A stretch of 64,000 nt of DNA from an uncultured Pseudoteredinibacter sp. (GTDB lineage Bacteria > Pseudomonadota > Gammaproteobacteria > Pseudomonadales > Cellvibrionaceae). How positions within the stretch are numbered: the first letter of the stretch is position 1; each line of letters opens with the position of its first letter. The notes under the pieces were generated by a model, which saw only the letters and a program-made list of their open reading frames with translations, was not told the origin of the DNA and did no database searches. Below, piece by piece: positions 43,127-51,853 of the stretch. The stretch is taken from positions 99,132-163,131 of the forward strand of contig NZ_CANMYE010000007.1 of the NCBI RefSeq assembly GCF_947502065.1. Direction: 5' to 3'. Position numbers and translations under genes: made by a program.

Positions 43127-43631
43127 ATTCTCTAGCAATGAAAAACAGATCATTGAAATTCAGGCCAGTGAGTTAAAGGCCGATCACTGGTCTTTATTGC
43201 TGAGCGCTGATCCAGAGCGTGAAAAAATACTGGCTTACTTACCATCCTGTCGTATCTTCTGCATTGAGCGGCAAGCTCAAACCATTGCTATAGCTCTGCT
43301 GCAAAATGCTGCTGAGAAAGATGCTGCTGAAGATTCAGCGTCTCCAAAGGAATGTGAATTAATTAATATCGCTGTGGCGGAAGATTTTCAAGGTCAAGGA
43401 TTAGCCAAGCGTTTGATTCAGCACTGCATAGATATTGCGAAGGACCTTGCCTGCCAGGCGATATGGATTGGTACCGGGAATTCCAGTTTGTCGCAGCTGG
43501 CCTTGTATCAAAAAATGGGTTTTCGCCTTGTTGAAATTGTCCCAGATTTCTTTTCGGCTTATAGCCCTAAAATTATCGAGAACGGTATTGTTTGCCAAGA
43601 TATGCTGCGCTTAAAGCGTAGTCTTCTTTGA
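43107..43631 (+). CDS. GNAT-family N-acetyltransferase
   Basis: About 174 residues with the GNAT core: INIAVAEDFQGQGLAKRLIQHC carries the acetyl-CoA QGxGxA loop, and IWIGTGNSSLSQLALYQKMGF has the late Asn and ALYQKxGF typical of the fold. Start uncertain: ATG 43107 overlaps the membrane-protein gene by 20 bases; GTG 43119 is an alternative. The 11-unit heptamer repeat begins immediately after its stop. Substrate unknown. Confidence 0.83.
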   Translation: MVKRVTEFSSNEKQIIEIQASELKADHWSLLLSADPEREKILAYLPSCRIFCIERQAQTIAIALLQNAAEKDAAEDSASPKECELINIAVAEDFQGQGLAKRLIQHCIDIAKDLACQAIWIGTGNSSLSQLALYQKMGFRLVEIVPDFFSAYSPKIIENGIVCQDMLRLKRSLL

Positions 43632-43708
43632 GACGTGAGACGTGAGACGTGAGACGTGAGACGTGAGACGTGAGACGTGAGACGTGAGACGTGAGACGTG
43701 AGACGTGA
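43632..43708. repeat. 11-copy tandem heptamer GACGTGA
   Basis: Eleven perfect copies of the 7-bp unit GACGTGA fill the gap between the GNAT stop (43629-43631) and the GGAGGTGA ribosome site of the next gene. Perfect copies indicate recent slippage; copy number should vary between strains. The unit is not a multiple of three, but no coding frame crosses it on the plus strand. It changes the spacing between the two genes. Confidence 0.97.
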
Positions 43709-43731
43709 GCGGAGAGTGCTGGAGGTGATAT

Positions 43732-44142
43732 ATGAGTGAGTTGAAAACCAAGGCCAATCAAATAAGCCTGGCCGAATTTATGGCTCAGGTCCCTGAGAAA
43801 AAGCTGGATGATAGCAAGCGACTTATTGCTTTAATGCAGGATATTACCGGTCTTAAACCTGTTGTTTGGGGTTCAGCAATTGTTGGTTTTGGTGCTTACG
43901 AATACCAAAATACTGGCGCAGGTGGTCGTTGGTTTAAAACGGGGTTTTCGCCACGCAAACAAAACTTTTCTATCTATATTATGAATGGTTTTTCCGAATA
44001 CTCTGAGTTATTGGGGAAACTTGGAAAGCATAAGCTGGGAAAATCTTGTTTGTATATCAGCTCGTTAAAGGCCATTGATGAAGTAATACTTGTAGAGCTT
44101 ATTTCTGCCTCTTTTGAGGCCATGACTAAAAAGTACGGATAA
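43732..44142 (+). CDS. DUF1801 domain protein
   Basis: 136-residue protein with the DUF1801 signature around GLKPVVWGSAIVGFGAYEY and FSIYIMNGFSEY. Function of the family is not established. Excellent ribosome site GGAGGTGA at the proper distance from ATG 43732. It is separated from the GNAT gene by the heptamer repeat and followed after 3 bases by an NAD(P)-binding protein, so translation of the two is probably coupled. Confidence 0.83.
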   Translation: MSELKTKANQISLAEFMAQVPEKKLDDSKRLIALMQDITGLKPVVWGSAIVGFGAYEYQNTGAGGRWFKTGFSPRKQNFSIYIMNGFSEYSELLGKLGKHKLGKSCLYISSLKAIDEVILVELISASFEAMTKKYG

Positions 44143-44145
44143 GAT

Positions 44146-44805
44146 ATGGCTGAGACAGGGCGCTCCGCAGTGATTATTGGAGCATCAGGGCTGGTTGGTT
44201 CAGCATTGTTAACCATGCTGGCCCAAAGTGAGAGTTTTTCCAAGGTAACTGCGATTACCCGGAGAGCTCTTGATCATTGCCCTGAGGGCGTGGTGAACAC
44301 TGTCATAAATTTTGAGCAACTAGAAGATTATCCAGAGCTCTTTAAAGCCGATTGTTTGTTTAGCTGCTTGGGAACGACACGTAAACAAGCAGGTTCGATT
44401 GCGGCGCAACGCAGGGTGGATTTTGATTATCAACTGCAAGCTGCAAAAATGGCTAAGTCCGCGGGCGTTGAGCATATGTTATTAGTGTCTTCTTCGGGCG
44501 CCAATGCTGCTAGTGGCAGTGCTTACCTTAAAATGAAAGGTGAGCTAGAGATCGAAGTGAGACAGCTCGAGTTTAATCGCTTAGCGATATTACAGCCCTC
44601 GCTGTTGCGTGGATCTCGAAAAGATAAGCGCATGGGTGAGAGTATTGGTGATGTATTCCTGTCAGCACTCAATGGGATTGGCTTGCTAAAGCGCTATAGG
44701 CCAATTGAGGGTAAAGAGGTCGCTCAGGCTTTAATTCATTTAGCATTGAATCAAAGCAGCGCTGATGTGGTCTATCGTTTAGATGAACTATTCAATCTGC
44801 AATAG
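44146..44805 (+). CDS. NAD(P)H-binding atypical SDR (TIP30/HTATIP2-like)
   Basis: 219 residues with an N-terminal dinucleotide fold VIIGASGLVGSALLTML (GxxGxxG), an AGVEHMLLVSSSGAN block and YLKMKGELE, fitting the atypical SDR proteins grouped with HTATIP2/oxidoreductases. The Tyr-Lys spacing (Y-L-K-M-K) replaces the standard YxxxK only loosely. Substrate unknown. Between the DUF1801 gene (3 bases) and a SIMPL-domain gene (11 bases), in an operon. Confidence 0.8.
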   Translation: MAETGRSAVIIGASGLVGSALLTMLAQSESFSKVTAITRRALDHCPEGVVNTVINFEQLEDYPELFKADCLFSCLGTTRKQAGSIAAQRRVDFDYQLQAAKMAKSAGVEHMLLVSSSGANAASGSAYLKMKGELEIEVRQLEFNRLAILQPSLLRGSRKDKRMGESIGDVFLSALNGIGLLKRYRPIEGKEVAQALIHLALNQSSADVVYRLDELFNLQ

Positions 44806-44816
44806 AGGATTTCACT

Positions 44817-45530
44817 ATGGCAAATCGTCGCAGTAGTGCGCTAATACTGGGTGCCCTATTATGCTTGGGTTTTGTGGCGCTAGGCTTCTTACTGGGTCAG
44901 TCAGCGGTCAAGGTTAAAGAATATGAAAGGGTAGTGAGAGTTAAGGGCTTAGCTGAAAGAGAATTGCCAGCCAATGTTGTTATCTGGCCAATTCAGTATT
45001 CTTCGGCGAGTAATAGCCTAGAAGACCTATACCGCAAACTAGAAGCCAATGCAGAAGTAGTACAGAATTTTCTCATTGAAAAAGGCGTTGCCGCCGAAGA
45101 GATGAGTATTTCTGCTCCCGCTGTCACTGATAAATCGGCGCAGCAATATGGCAATCAAAGTTCACCGTTTAGATTTGTGGGTTGGCAAACAGTTACCGTT
45201 TACAGTGAGCGGGTAAAAAGAGTTCGTTCCATTATGGGTAACATTGGTGAGCTGGGTAAGCAAGGTGTGGTACTAAAGGGTGATAATTATGATGGTCGCC
45301 CGGAGTATATTTTTAATCAGCTTAATGAAATTAAGCCGGAAATGGTGGAGGAATCCACCAAAAATGCCCGCCAAGTTGCAGAAAAATTTGCAGCGGATTC
45401 CAATAGCCGTTTAGGAAAAATCAAGCGTGCGAGCCAAGGCCAATTCTCTATACAGGATCGTGATCGAAATAATCCACATATTAAAAATGTTCGCGTGGTC
45501 TCCACCGTTGAATATTATCTATCAGATTAA
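44817..45530 (+). CDS. SIMPL (DUF541) domain protein, exported
   Basis: 237 residues with a hydrophobic N-terminal anchor or signal (about 8-28). The SIMPL/DUF541 domain begins at about 40, VRVKGLAERELPANVVIW, and continues to VRVVSTVEYYL near the C-terminus. The family is periplasmic and oligomeric in studied examples, with roles related to oxidative stress still poorly defined. Terminates its operon: a clear hairpin with T-run follows the stop. Confidence 0.85.
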   Translation: MANRRSSALILGALLCLGFVALGFLLGQSAVKVKEYERVVRVKGLAERELPANVVIWPIQYSSASNSLEDLYRKLEANAEVVQNFLIEKGVAAEEMSISAPAVTDKSAQQYGNQSSPFRFVGWQTVTVYSERVKRVRSIMGNIGELGKQGVVLKGDNYDGRPEYIFNQLNEIKPEMVEESTKNARQVAEKFAADSNSRLGKIKRASQGQFSIQDRDRNNPHIKNVRVVSTVEYYLSD

Positions 45531-45556
45531 AGCTGCCTGTGGCAGCTTTAAGTTTT
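45529..45556 (+). terminator. intrinsic terminator after SIMPL gene
   Basis: AAAGCTGCC (45529-45537), loop TGT, GGCAGCTTT (45541-45549), then AAGTTTTT. The nine-pair stem overlaps the TAA stop codon of the SIMPL gene. Confidence 0.8.
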
Positions 45557-45571
45557 TACAGCTCAAGCCTG

Positions 45572-46714
45572 CTAGGCTTTGAGCTGCTGTTTCAATATGT
45601 CATGAAACACCTGTAAACCAGCCTCGTGACCACCTACTAGAAAGGTGTCGTTGGCACCAGTCAGCATGCCTTTTTGAGCTTGCTCACAGACAAAGAAATC
45701 TTCAGCTTCAAATACGCCATTTTCAATAATATTAAAGGCACGCTCATAGTGTGCCAGCTCGGCCTCATCCTTGGGCTCATTTGGCGTAAGGCAGATATGG
45801 CTAACGAGTGTTTCGTCGGGCGCTACTGGATAGACAGAAAGTATGCTGCTGTAATCGGGATGAAAGATCAATATAGTATTAGGGAAGATAAGATAGGCAA
45901 AGGTACAGTGATGACGATAATCCCACTTCTCGCGTTCAAGCTCAAATGCCTCAGCCAATTCATTTCGACCGACTACTGAGCGTATATGAACACCGCAACC
46001 CTTGGTGACAGCGGCGCAATCGATAAAGAATGGCCCGACAGTATTTTTATGCAATCTCTTAACGTGATAACCATCCAGAAATGCATCGATAATGAGTTTC
46101 CAGTTGGTTTTTTTCTGTTTTAACGATTGCTTGAAAAATACTTCGTTCTCTATTCCAAAAGCTTCAAGGTCTTGGCTTATCTCGCCAAGGTAAGAATCAA
46201 GATCCAGTTCGCCTTCAGGATTAGGGTTTACCCAAATAAAGCCGTGGCGTACCTCGCAAGGTAGCGACTTTAAACTGCGACAGCTTTTGTCCAAATTTGG
46301 AAAGGACTCCTCGAGTGGTACGGCGATCAACTTGCCATCCATACCATAAGCCCAATTGTGATATGGGCAAACCATGCTGGGACGGCGCTTTACCTCATGG
46401 CCATCCACTAAGCGGACGCCTCGGTGGCGGCATGCATTTAAAAAAGCCCGAATTTTTCCATCTTTTGCGCGGGTTAAAATAATGGGCTGACCAAGGTGGT
46501 CAAAGGCCATATGATCGCCGGACTGTTTCAGCATGGTCTCATGCCCAACGATAAATGCGCTATCGCGAAATATATTTTCTTGCTCTTCTTTCAAGACATC
46601 ATCGCAGTGATAAATTTTTGTTTCGATTTCACCGCATTCCTCAATAATTCCAAGGTCACCTTCCTTGGTTTTTACAATCAATTCAGCAAAAATTTCTTCT
46701 CTGGGGTCTGTCAT
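45572..46714 (-). CDS. Rieske non-heme iron ring-hydroxylating oxygenase, alpha subunit
   Basis: 380-residue oxygenase. Rieske 2Fe-2S ligands Cys95-x-His97 (ACRHRGVRL) and Cys116-x2-His119 (VCPYHNWAYG), and the mononuclear iron site around DAFLDGYHVKRLHKNT with a later Asp in EDFFVCEQAQKG. It acts with a reductase and/or ferredoxin, neither of which is next to it. Substrate not identifiable; the family includes dioxygenases for aromatic and quaternary-amine substrates. A TetR regulator gene ends 15 bases upstream of it on the same strand, likely its controller. Confidence 0.9.
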   Translation of the reverse strand: MTDPREEIFAELIVKTKEGDLGIIEECGEIETKIYHCDDVLKEEQENIFRDSAFIVGHETMLKQSGDHMAFDHLGQPIILTRAKDGKIRAFLNACRHRGVRLVDGHEVKRRPSMVCPYHNWAYGMDGKLIAVPLEESFPNLDKSCRSLKSLPCEVRHGFIWVNPNPEGELDLDSYLGEISQDLEAFGIENEVFFKQSLKQKKTNWKLIIDAFLDGYHVKRLHKNTVGPFFIDCAAVTKGCGVHIRSVVGRNELAEAFELEREKWDYRHHCTFAYLIFPNTILIFHPDYSSILSVYPVAPDETLVSHICLTPNEPKDEAELAHYERAFNIIENGVFEAEDFFVCEQAQKGMLTGANDTFLVGGHEAGLQVFHDILKQQLKA

Positions 46715-46728
46715 CGTGGGCTCCCTTG

Positions 46729-47415
46729 TCAGGCATCGAGCTTTTTAATTATTTTATCTAGTTTATGTTCAATACTATTTTTTTTAATCGCGCTAGACTC
46801 TCGGCTAAGAATTCCTTGAAATAGCAATTGCCATAGTTGATCTAAGAATTGTTGGCTGTCGTGGCTTTTTCCGGTATTAAAATTAGCAATGGCAAAATGT
46901 TCGATGCCTCCGAACAAGGCGTCTCTGAATACCTGGCTTGGAATATCGCAGTCGACTTCTTGCTGTTTTATTTCGTCTAGGGCATCAAGAAAGAATTGGG
47001 TATAGCGCCGGTTGTGACAGCGTAGGGATTGTTGAGTGAGTTCGTCGCCATAGCGGGCATGACTACTAACCACCAGCCTTGCTAATGGCCATTGTGCTTC
47101 CAGTTGCTCAATATAATCTTGCGCCATTGCCTTTAAACGCTCTTTAGGGCATGAGTGGGCTTGATGTATCTCTGAAATATTGCAGTGCATGGTGACAAAG
47201 AAGTCGTCCACCAGGGCTCTTAGTAGACCTTGTTTGTTTTCAAAATGGAGAAAGACAGTACCTTCGGCCACGCCTGCCCGTTTAGCGATAGTGCCGGTTT
47301 TGCTATTAATGAAGTCTTCCTCGGCCATAATTTCCTTACAGGCCTGCAATATAGCCCCGCGTGTGGCTTCCCGGCGTTGGGATTGGCTGCGTTTTTCAGA
47401 CTGAGCTGTACTCAT
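46729..47415 (-). CDS. TetR-family regulator next to the Rieske oxygenase
   Basis: 228 residues. N-terminal helix-turn-helix at about 20-65 (RGAILQACKEIMAEEDF, KTGTIAKRAGVAEGTVFLHF), followed by an alpha-helical ligand domain. It is co-directional and 15 bases before the Rieske gene, so local regulation is likely. Ligand unknown. The 234-base region upstream holds AT-rich sequence but no clear palindrome that I can defend as its operator. Confidence 0.87.
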   Translation of the reverse strand: MSTAQSEKRSQSQRREATRGAILQACKEIMAEEDFINSKTGTIAKRAGVAEGTVFLHFENKQGLLRALVDDFFVTMHCNISEIHQAHSCPKERLKAMAQDYIEQLEAQWPLARLVVSSHARYGDELTQQSLRCHNRRYTQFFLDALDEIKQQEVDCDIPSQVFRDALFGGIEHFAIANFNTGKSHDSQQFLDQLWQLLFQGILSRESSAIKKNSIEHKLDKIIKKLDA

Positions 47416-47649
47416 ATTGTTTGGCCGATATTCAGTAAGTTGGCGCCATAATGGGCTAATTAACAGGTATTTAATGAGTATTGCTCATTAAGGTGGTGGC
47501 TGCAAGCAGAGTTGTTGCCATATATCGGTCTATTTATGACATTTAATGAAGTTGGACTCAGTTTTTACATCGAGTGGCCGTTATGCTTGATGGGGCAATA
47601 GGGAGCCCTGTTAGGCTGATTAGCACAGGCGCCGAATGGGAAGTGGAAT

Positions 47650-47841
47650 ATGAACTACAAACTAAGACTACTGCTTTTACTGACCTTGTTGGTTTTGGCC
47701 GCTGTTAGTTTAATGTTGGGTTTTCGCCAAGGCTTGCTGTTACTGCTGATGATTGGTCTTGTGGTGGAACTGTTGACCTGGTTGGGGCGAGTTGAATCTG
47801 ACTATGAGCCAAATGTTAGCTCTAACTCAGCTAACCGCTAA
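47650..47841 (+). CDS. 63-residue membrane protein
   Basis: Small hydrophobic protein: MNYKLRLLLLLTLLVLAAVSL starts one transmembrane helix, LLLLMIGLVVELLTWLG forms another, and the tail is polar (ESDYEPNVSSNSANR). GGGAAGTGGAAT precedes the ATG. It stands between the TetR and pepP genes with opposite strand to both. Not recognised; may be a genuine small membrane protein. Confidence 0.45.
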   Translation: MNYKLRLLLLLTLLVLAAVSLMLGFRQGLLLLLMIGLVVELLTWLGRVESDYEPNVSSNSANR

Positions 47842-47866
47842 AGGCTGATATTTTGTCTTTAGCGGT
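47834..47866. terminator. possible bidirectional terminator
   Basis: ACCGCTAAAG (47834-47843) and CTTTAGCGGT (47857-47866) form a perfect 10-bp stem with a 13-base loop, overlapping the stop of the small membrane gene and lying beyond the pepP stop on the other strand. The T-run is weak (CTTTGCGTTTG). Confidence 0.5.
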
Positions 47867-47912
47867 CTTTGCGTTTGTAACCGGATCCTCTCAGTAGCCA
47901 GCTAAATCTCTT

Positions 47913-49208
47913 TTAAGAAGCCATCCAAGCTTCAATTTCTTCGATAGTTCGCGGTGCGCCCGCCGATAGATTTTCGTGACCATCTTGGGTGACTAGAATG
48001 TCATCTTCAATCCGAATTCCCATGCCACGAAACTCCGGTGCCACACTTTCATCATTCGCTTCAAAATATAAACCAGGCTCGATGGTGAACACCATATTGG
48101 GCTCAAGGGTTTTCCATTCTTGGTCATTTTTATAACGCCCCACATCGTGCACATCTAGGCCGAGCCAATGGCCTGTTTTGTGAACGCTGTAGCGTTTATA
48201 AAGCTCTTTTTCCATAGCTTCTTGATGGCTGCACTGGAGGATTCCTAGATCAATTAGGCCTTGCGCTAGGGTGCTCATGGCGGTTTCATAGAGCTGGTTC
48301 CAGGGAGTGCCTGGTTTAACCAGTGCAATAGCATTATCTAAAGCGGCGAGTACAACTTCATAAACGGCTTTTTGAGTGTCGCTAAACTTACCATTTACCG
48401 GGAAGCTACGGGTTATGTCGGCGGTATAGTATTGGTAGTCGCCACCGGCATCAATCAGGAGAATTTGCCCGTCCTGCAAATCGTCATTGTTCTCGGTGTA
48501 GTGTAGACAAATTGCATTATTGCCGCTAGCCATAATGGTTGGATAGCCGACATCTTGACAGCCAAACTCTGATACCTTGCCAAAAAAAGCGCCCGTTAAC
48601 TGCTGCTCGTTAATCCCAGCTGCGGCGGTTTTCATAACAGTTTTATGGCCTTCTACCGATGCGTTAACTGCTTTGCGGATGCGCCCAAGCTCATCCTCAT
48701 CCTTAACAATTCGTCGCTCGTGAATGAAAGGTAAAACTGAATGCAAGCTGCGAAATATTTTCGCCTCATCGAATTTGGCGCTACGACGCTGCTGGTGCAG
48801 CCAATCGAAAATACGATGGGAAAAGCGATCCTGTTCGTCGGATAGATAAATATGTTGACGCTGTTCTAATAGCGCAGGCAAACGCTCCTCTAGCTCTGCA
48901 ATGTCGTAGGCTGCATCACAGCCTAATAATTCGCCTGCCATTTTTTGACCACAGCGATGACCAAAACTAACTTCTGCGGCCTCATCCTTTGGGAGATTAA
49001 ACAGTACGAATGGCTGATCTGAATTTGGTCGTAAAACGGCAACAGCATCAGGCTCAGAAAATCCACTCAGATAGTAAAAGTCATTATCTTGGCGAAAATT
49101 GTAGGTGATATTTTTATTGCGAACTTTTTCGGTGTTACCCACTAAAATTACAGCGGAGTCTTGCTCTAACTCTTGTAGTAAGCGCTCGCGGCGTAGTTGG
49201 TAATTCAT
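47913..49208 (-). CDS. pepP: Xaa-Pro aminopeptidase (M24B, PepP type)
   Basis: Aminopeptidase P removing N-terminal residues before proline, and plausibly hydroxyproline. 431 residues: an N-terminal AMP_N domain (RRERLLQELEQDSAVILVGN, FYYLSGFSEPDAV), then pita-bread catalytic domain with metal ligands visible in LLIDAGGDYQYYTADITR, GHWLGLDVHD, FTIEPGLYF and RIEDDILV. Strong ribosome site AAGGTAAG. Second gene behind the OCD-type reductase in an operon with operator site C, so prolyl peptide processing belongs to the hydroxyproline regulon. Confidence 0.93.
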   Translation of the reverse strand: MNYQLRRERLLQELEQDSAVILVGNTEKVRNKNITYNFRQDNDFYYLSGFSEPDAVAVLRPNSDQPFVLFNLPKDEAAEVSFGHRCGQKMAGELLGCDAAYDIAELEERLPALLEQRQHIYLSDEQDRFSHRIFDWLHQQRRSAKFDEAKIFRSLHSVLPFIHERRIVKDEDELGRIRKAVNASVEGHKTVMKTAAAGINEQQLTGAFFGKVSEFGCQDVGYPTIMASGNNAICLHYTENNDDLQDGQILLIDAGGDYQYYTADITRSFPVNGKFSDTQKAVYEVVLAALDNAIALVKPGTPWNQLYETAMSTLAQGLIDLGILQCSHQEAMEKELYKRYSVHKTGHWLGLDVHDVGRYKNDQEWKTLEPNMVFTIEPGLYFEANDESVAPEFRGMGIRIEDDILVTQDGHENLSAGAPRTIEEIEAWMAS

Positions 49209-49234
49209 TTTTACTTACCTTTTTTATTTACCTT

Positions 49235-50176
49235 TTAAGCTAAACGTTCTACTACCAATTGGGCGGCTGCTAAATCTTCTAGCGCATGTCCAACCGATTT
49301 AAATAGAGTGATGTCTTCTGCTGAGCGAGCAAAATATTTTTCTTTGCGGCATAATTCAAAGAGATCCGCACATAGATCTTCTTTTTGCAAAATGCCGTCG
49401 GCAATCGGCGTTGCAATATCGCCCGTTTCTTTGCAGGCGCCAGTATAGTTATCAACAACTATACGACTGCGACGGATGCATTCATCATCAGCTTCACGCA
49501 TATCAGGGCGATAAGCACCAACAAGATCTAAGTGTTGGCCTGATTTTAGCCAATCGCCCATAATCAAAGGTTCTTTGCTCATCGTGGCCACAGAAATAAT
49601 ATCGACTTCAGCTACCGCTTCGGCAAGATCTTCAGTCACGCTAATATTAAATTCCGCCAAGCTTTCCAGTTCGGCTATCGCTTGGGCTTTGTCTGGACTA
49701 CGTCCCCAAATAATCACCTCTTCAATAGGGCGCACACTGGCGTGAGCTCTGATTAATTGGCTGGATAGGGTTCCGGTACCCACCATCAATAATTTACGGC
49801 TATCTGGACGCGACATAAAACGACTTGCCAATGCCGAGGCGGCCGCTGTACGTTTGGCAGTCAAAGCTGGTGCATCCATGGTGGCTTTCACGCAGCCACG
49901 CACAGCATCAAAAAGCACATAGGTCCCTTGAATCGAGGGTAAATCGTATTTGTAGCTCTCGGGGGTTACGGTGACCAACTTAATACCAATATCACTGCCG
50001 GCCTGCCAGGAGGGCATCATTAGCAGGGTCGTTTCGCGGCTGCTTTGGGGGTTGGGGATATCGTAATGGTTACGCAGAGGGGTTTCGATATCACTGGCAA
50101 AGGCCTGCTGCAGGGCGTCGACTAAATCGGCAAAAGGCAGGGCGCGATCGATGGTCTGCTGATCGATAAAATCCAT
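49235..50176 (-). CDS. ornithine cyclodeaminase/mu-crystallin family; probable pyrroline-2-carboxylate reductase
   Basis: 313 residues of the OCD/mu-crystallin fold, a NAD(P)-binding fold with the Rossmann motif LLMVGTGTLSSQLIRAHAS near 128-146. In hydroxyproline pathways this family supplies Pyr2C reductase, converting pyrroline-2-carboxylate to L-proline, the step after trans-3-hydroxyproline dehydratase. Both are under the same operator motif here. Alternatives are alanine dehydrogenase or ketimine reductase activity. First gene of the pepP operon; operator site C lies 24 bases upstream. Confidence 0.82.
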   Translation of the reverse strand: MDFIDQQTIDRALPFADLVDALQQAFASDIETPLRNHYDIPNPQSSRETTLLMMPSWQAGSDIGIKLVTVTPESYKYDLPSIQGTYVLFDAVRGCVKATMDAPALTAKRTAAASALASRFMSRPDSRKLLMVGTGTLSSQLIRAHASVRPIEEVIIWGRSPDKAQAIAELESLAEFNISVTEDLAEAVAEVDIISVATMSKEPLIMGDWLKSGQHLDLVGAYRPDMREADDECIRRSRIVVDNYTGACKETGDIATPIADGILQKEDLCADLFELCRKEKYFARSAEDITLFKSVGHALEDLAAAQLVVERLA

Positions 50177-50199
50177 GAGTAACTCTCGTACAGGTAAAA

Positions 50200-50216
50200 T
50201 TGTATACAGTATACAA
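50200..50216. promoter_or_regulatory. regulon operator, site C
   Basis: TTGTATA-CAG-TATACAA, a perfect 7-bp inverted repeat with 3-base centre, 24 bases upstream of the OCD-family start. Identical arms to site A and near-identical to site B, at sites 17 and 10 kb away. Confidence 0.8.
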
Positions 50217-50335
50217 GAATTGTCATTAGAGGGGCTAGAGCTTGGCAGTGAATGCTTCTAAGAGCTGGCAAAGTGAGGCTATTACAGTCTCGTTTCACAC
50301 TTGGGGCCTCAGCTATGGCCCCAAAATGCTCTGAT

Positions 50336-50689
50336 TTAGGTTTTGGTCCAAATCGCAAATTCACTGCCCGCGGGCTCAAGGAAATGGAAGCGACGCCCGC
50401 CTGGAAATTCAAATGTTGCTTTACTGATTTCGCCACCCGCTGCCAAAACAGCGGCTTCACTGGCCGCAAGATCATTGCTGTATAGCACCACCAAGGCACT
50501 ACCTTGGCTTTGGTTCATGGTAGCATCAACTCGGTAGAAGCCCCCTGCTATGCCGTCGTGTTGAAAGTCACAATAGTCTGGGCCGTAGTCGGTAAAGCTC
50601 CAGCCAAAGGCATCTTGAAAGAAAGCCTTGCTTTGCTCTAAATCGCGGCTGGGCATTTCGATATAGTTTATTTGATGATGCGTATCCAT
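50336..50689 (-). CDS. VOC-family (glyoxalase-like) protein
   Basis: 117-residue vicinal-oxygen-chelate protein. Start HQINYIEMPSRDLEQSKAFFQDAFGW and middle VVLYSNDLAASEAAVLAAGG with the repeated beta-alpha-beta unit; end RRFHFLEPAGSEFAIW with Glu near the metal site. Function within the superfamily is unknown. Lies between the OCD operon and the MBL gene, same strand as both but with gaps of about 75-160 bases. Confidence 0.85.
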   Translation of the reverse strand: MDTHHQINYIEMPSRDLEQSKAFFQDAFGWSFTDYGPDYCDFQHDGIAGGFYRVDATMNQSQGSALVVLYSNDLAASEAAVLAAGGEISKATFEFPGGRRFHFLEPAGSEFAIWTKT

Positions 50690-50763
50690 GCTTATCCCTT
50701 AGCTATCTCTAAACAAAAGTCTAAGGGCCATGATAACGAGAAGGGTAGCTTGCTAATAGCTAT

Positions 50764-51600
50764 TTAGCGGAAGAAATCCAAGTCTACTGACAGTGCTTGT
50801 CGCACAAGATTAGCCTTACTAAAGTTACCGCGGCTAATTTTATCCATCATTTCCGGTCTGCCTAATAAAGCGGTGGTGTTTTCTTCGATAGATAGGCCTT
50901 GTTGTTCATTGGCCCTGGCCTTTTCGCATAGCCCAATCAGGTAATTAAGCTTGTCCTGCATGCCTGCCTTACCATTTTCATCGATACCTCGGTGTGGGCA
51001 GAACACTACCTCAATATCGAGCTCCAAGACTGTCTTTAAGCTTTGCATGAGCTCCATGAGATTCTCATCGGCGCGCATATACTTTAAGGCACGAGCTAGG
51101 TAAAGATCACCGCTAAAGAACCACTTCTGTTTGGGCAGATAAAAACAGGTGAGATCTTTGGCATGACCTGGGGTATGGATGCTGCTTGCCTTATCGCCGT
51201 TTTCCAGAAGCATGGTTTTAGCAAGCGGCTTAGTGATAACACGCTGGGGCTTACCCCAAGTCATTTGTTGTATGGCGGGAATCCGAAAGCCCTTGGCAAG
51301 TTTTTCTTGGGCCTGAATGGGAGCATTAGGTGTGAGTTTATATTTGCGAGCCACCCGCGATGCATTGCCACTGTGATCTTCATGGTGGTGAGTTAGCCAA
51401 AGTTGTTTGATCTCTGGCCCAGACTCTAAAAACGTTTTAACGTGCCGCCATTGGTTGCTAGGGCCGCAATCGATAAGCACGCTGCCAATGCGATAGACGA
51501 TAAAGTTTGAGGTGATACCACCATTTAAGCGGCCGACTTTAACCCCTTCTACTTTGGTTCCGTCTTGGTGCTGATGTTGATATTGCTGGCGAATTGGCAT
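50764..51600 (-). CDS. metallo-beta-lactamase-fold hydrolase
   Basis: About 278 residues. The zinc signature LTHHHEDHSGN is near residue 82 and downstream His/Asp are in HTPGHAKDLTCF and FSGDLYLA. ATG 51600 is preferred to ATG 51654 because GAGGT lies seven bases upstream. Many MBL proteins of this type are glyoxalase II-like or cyclic-phosphate hydrolases; substrate unknown. A lone gene with a moderately conserved C-terminal helical tail. Confidence 0.84.
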   Translation of the reverse strand: MPIRQQYQHQHQDGTKVEGVKVGRLNGGITSNFIVYRIGSVLIDCGPSNQWRHVKTFLESGPEIKQLWLTHHHEDHSGNASRVARKYKLTPNAPIQAQEKLAKGFRIPAIQQMTWGKPQRVITKPLAKTMLLENGDKASSIHTPGHAKDLTCFYLPKQKWFFSGDLYLARALKYMRADENLMELMQSLKTVLELDIEVVFCPHRGIDENGKAGMQDKLNYLIGLCEKARANEQQGLSIEENTTALLGRPEMMDKISRGNFSKANLVRQALSVDLDFFR

Positions 51601-51853
51601 TACGTGACCTCTTGTATAAGCAAGTTCATTGTAATCATTGCTAGCAATTACCAAAGTGTGAAATCAGCCCATTTTATAGGCAGAAACTTACAGCTTTTTA
51701 ATCCCGGCTTCTCTTAACAGCACAAACAGCACTTTTACTCTATTTTTTTATTGGGCGAAAGAATTTTTTATTATATTGCTGTAGACGGTTGGCGAATTGG
51801 CTGCGCCTTATTCAGTCATTCCTCTTTGTGCAAAAAAGTTGGGCGGCTAATGG

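Noticed and set aside
43632..43708. CRISPR array
   Set aside because: The 7-bp units are contiguous without spacers, and there are no cas genes anywhere in the window.
43573..43761. 62-residue minus-strand reading frame with repeated HVSRLTS units
   Set aside because: It is only the heptamer GACGTGA read through: three 7-bp units make 21 bases, i.e. seven codons, giving repeated peptide by chance. No ribosome site and it overlaps the GNAT gene end.
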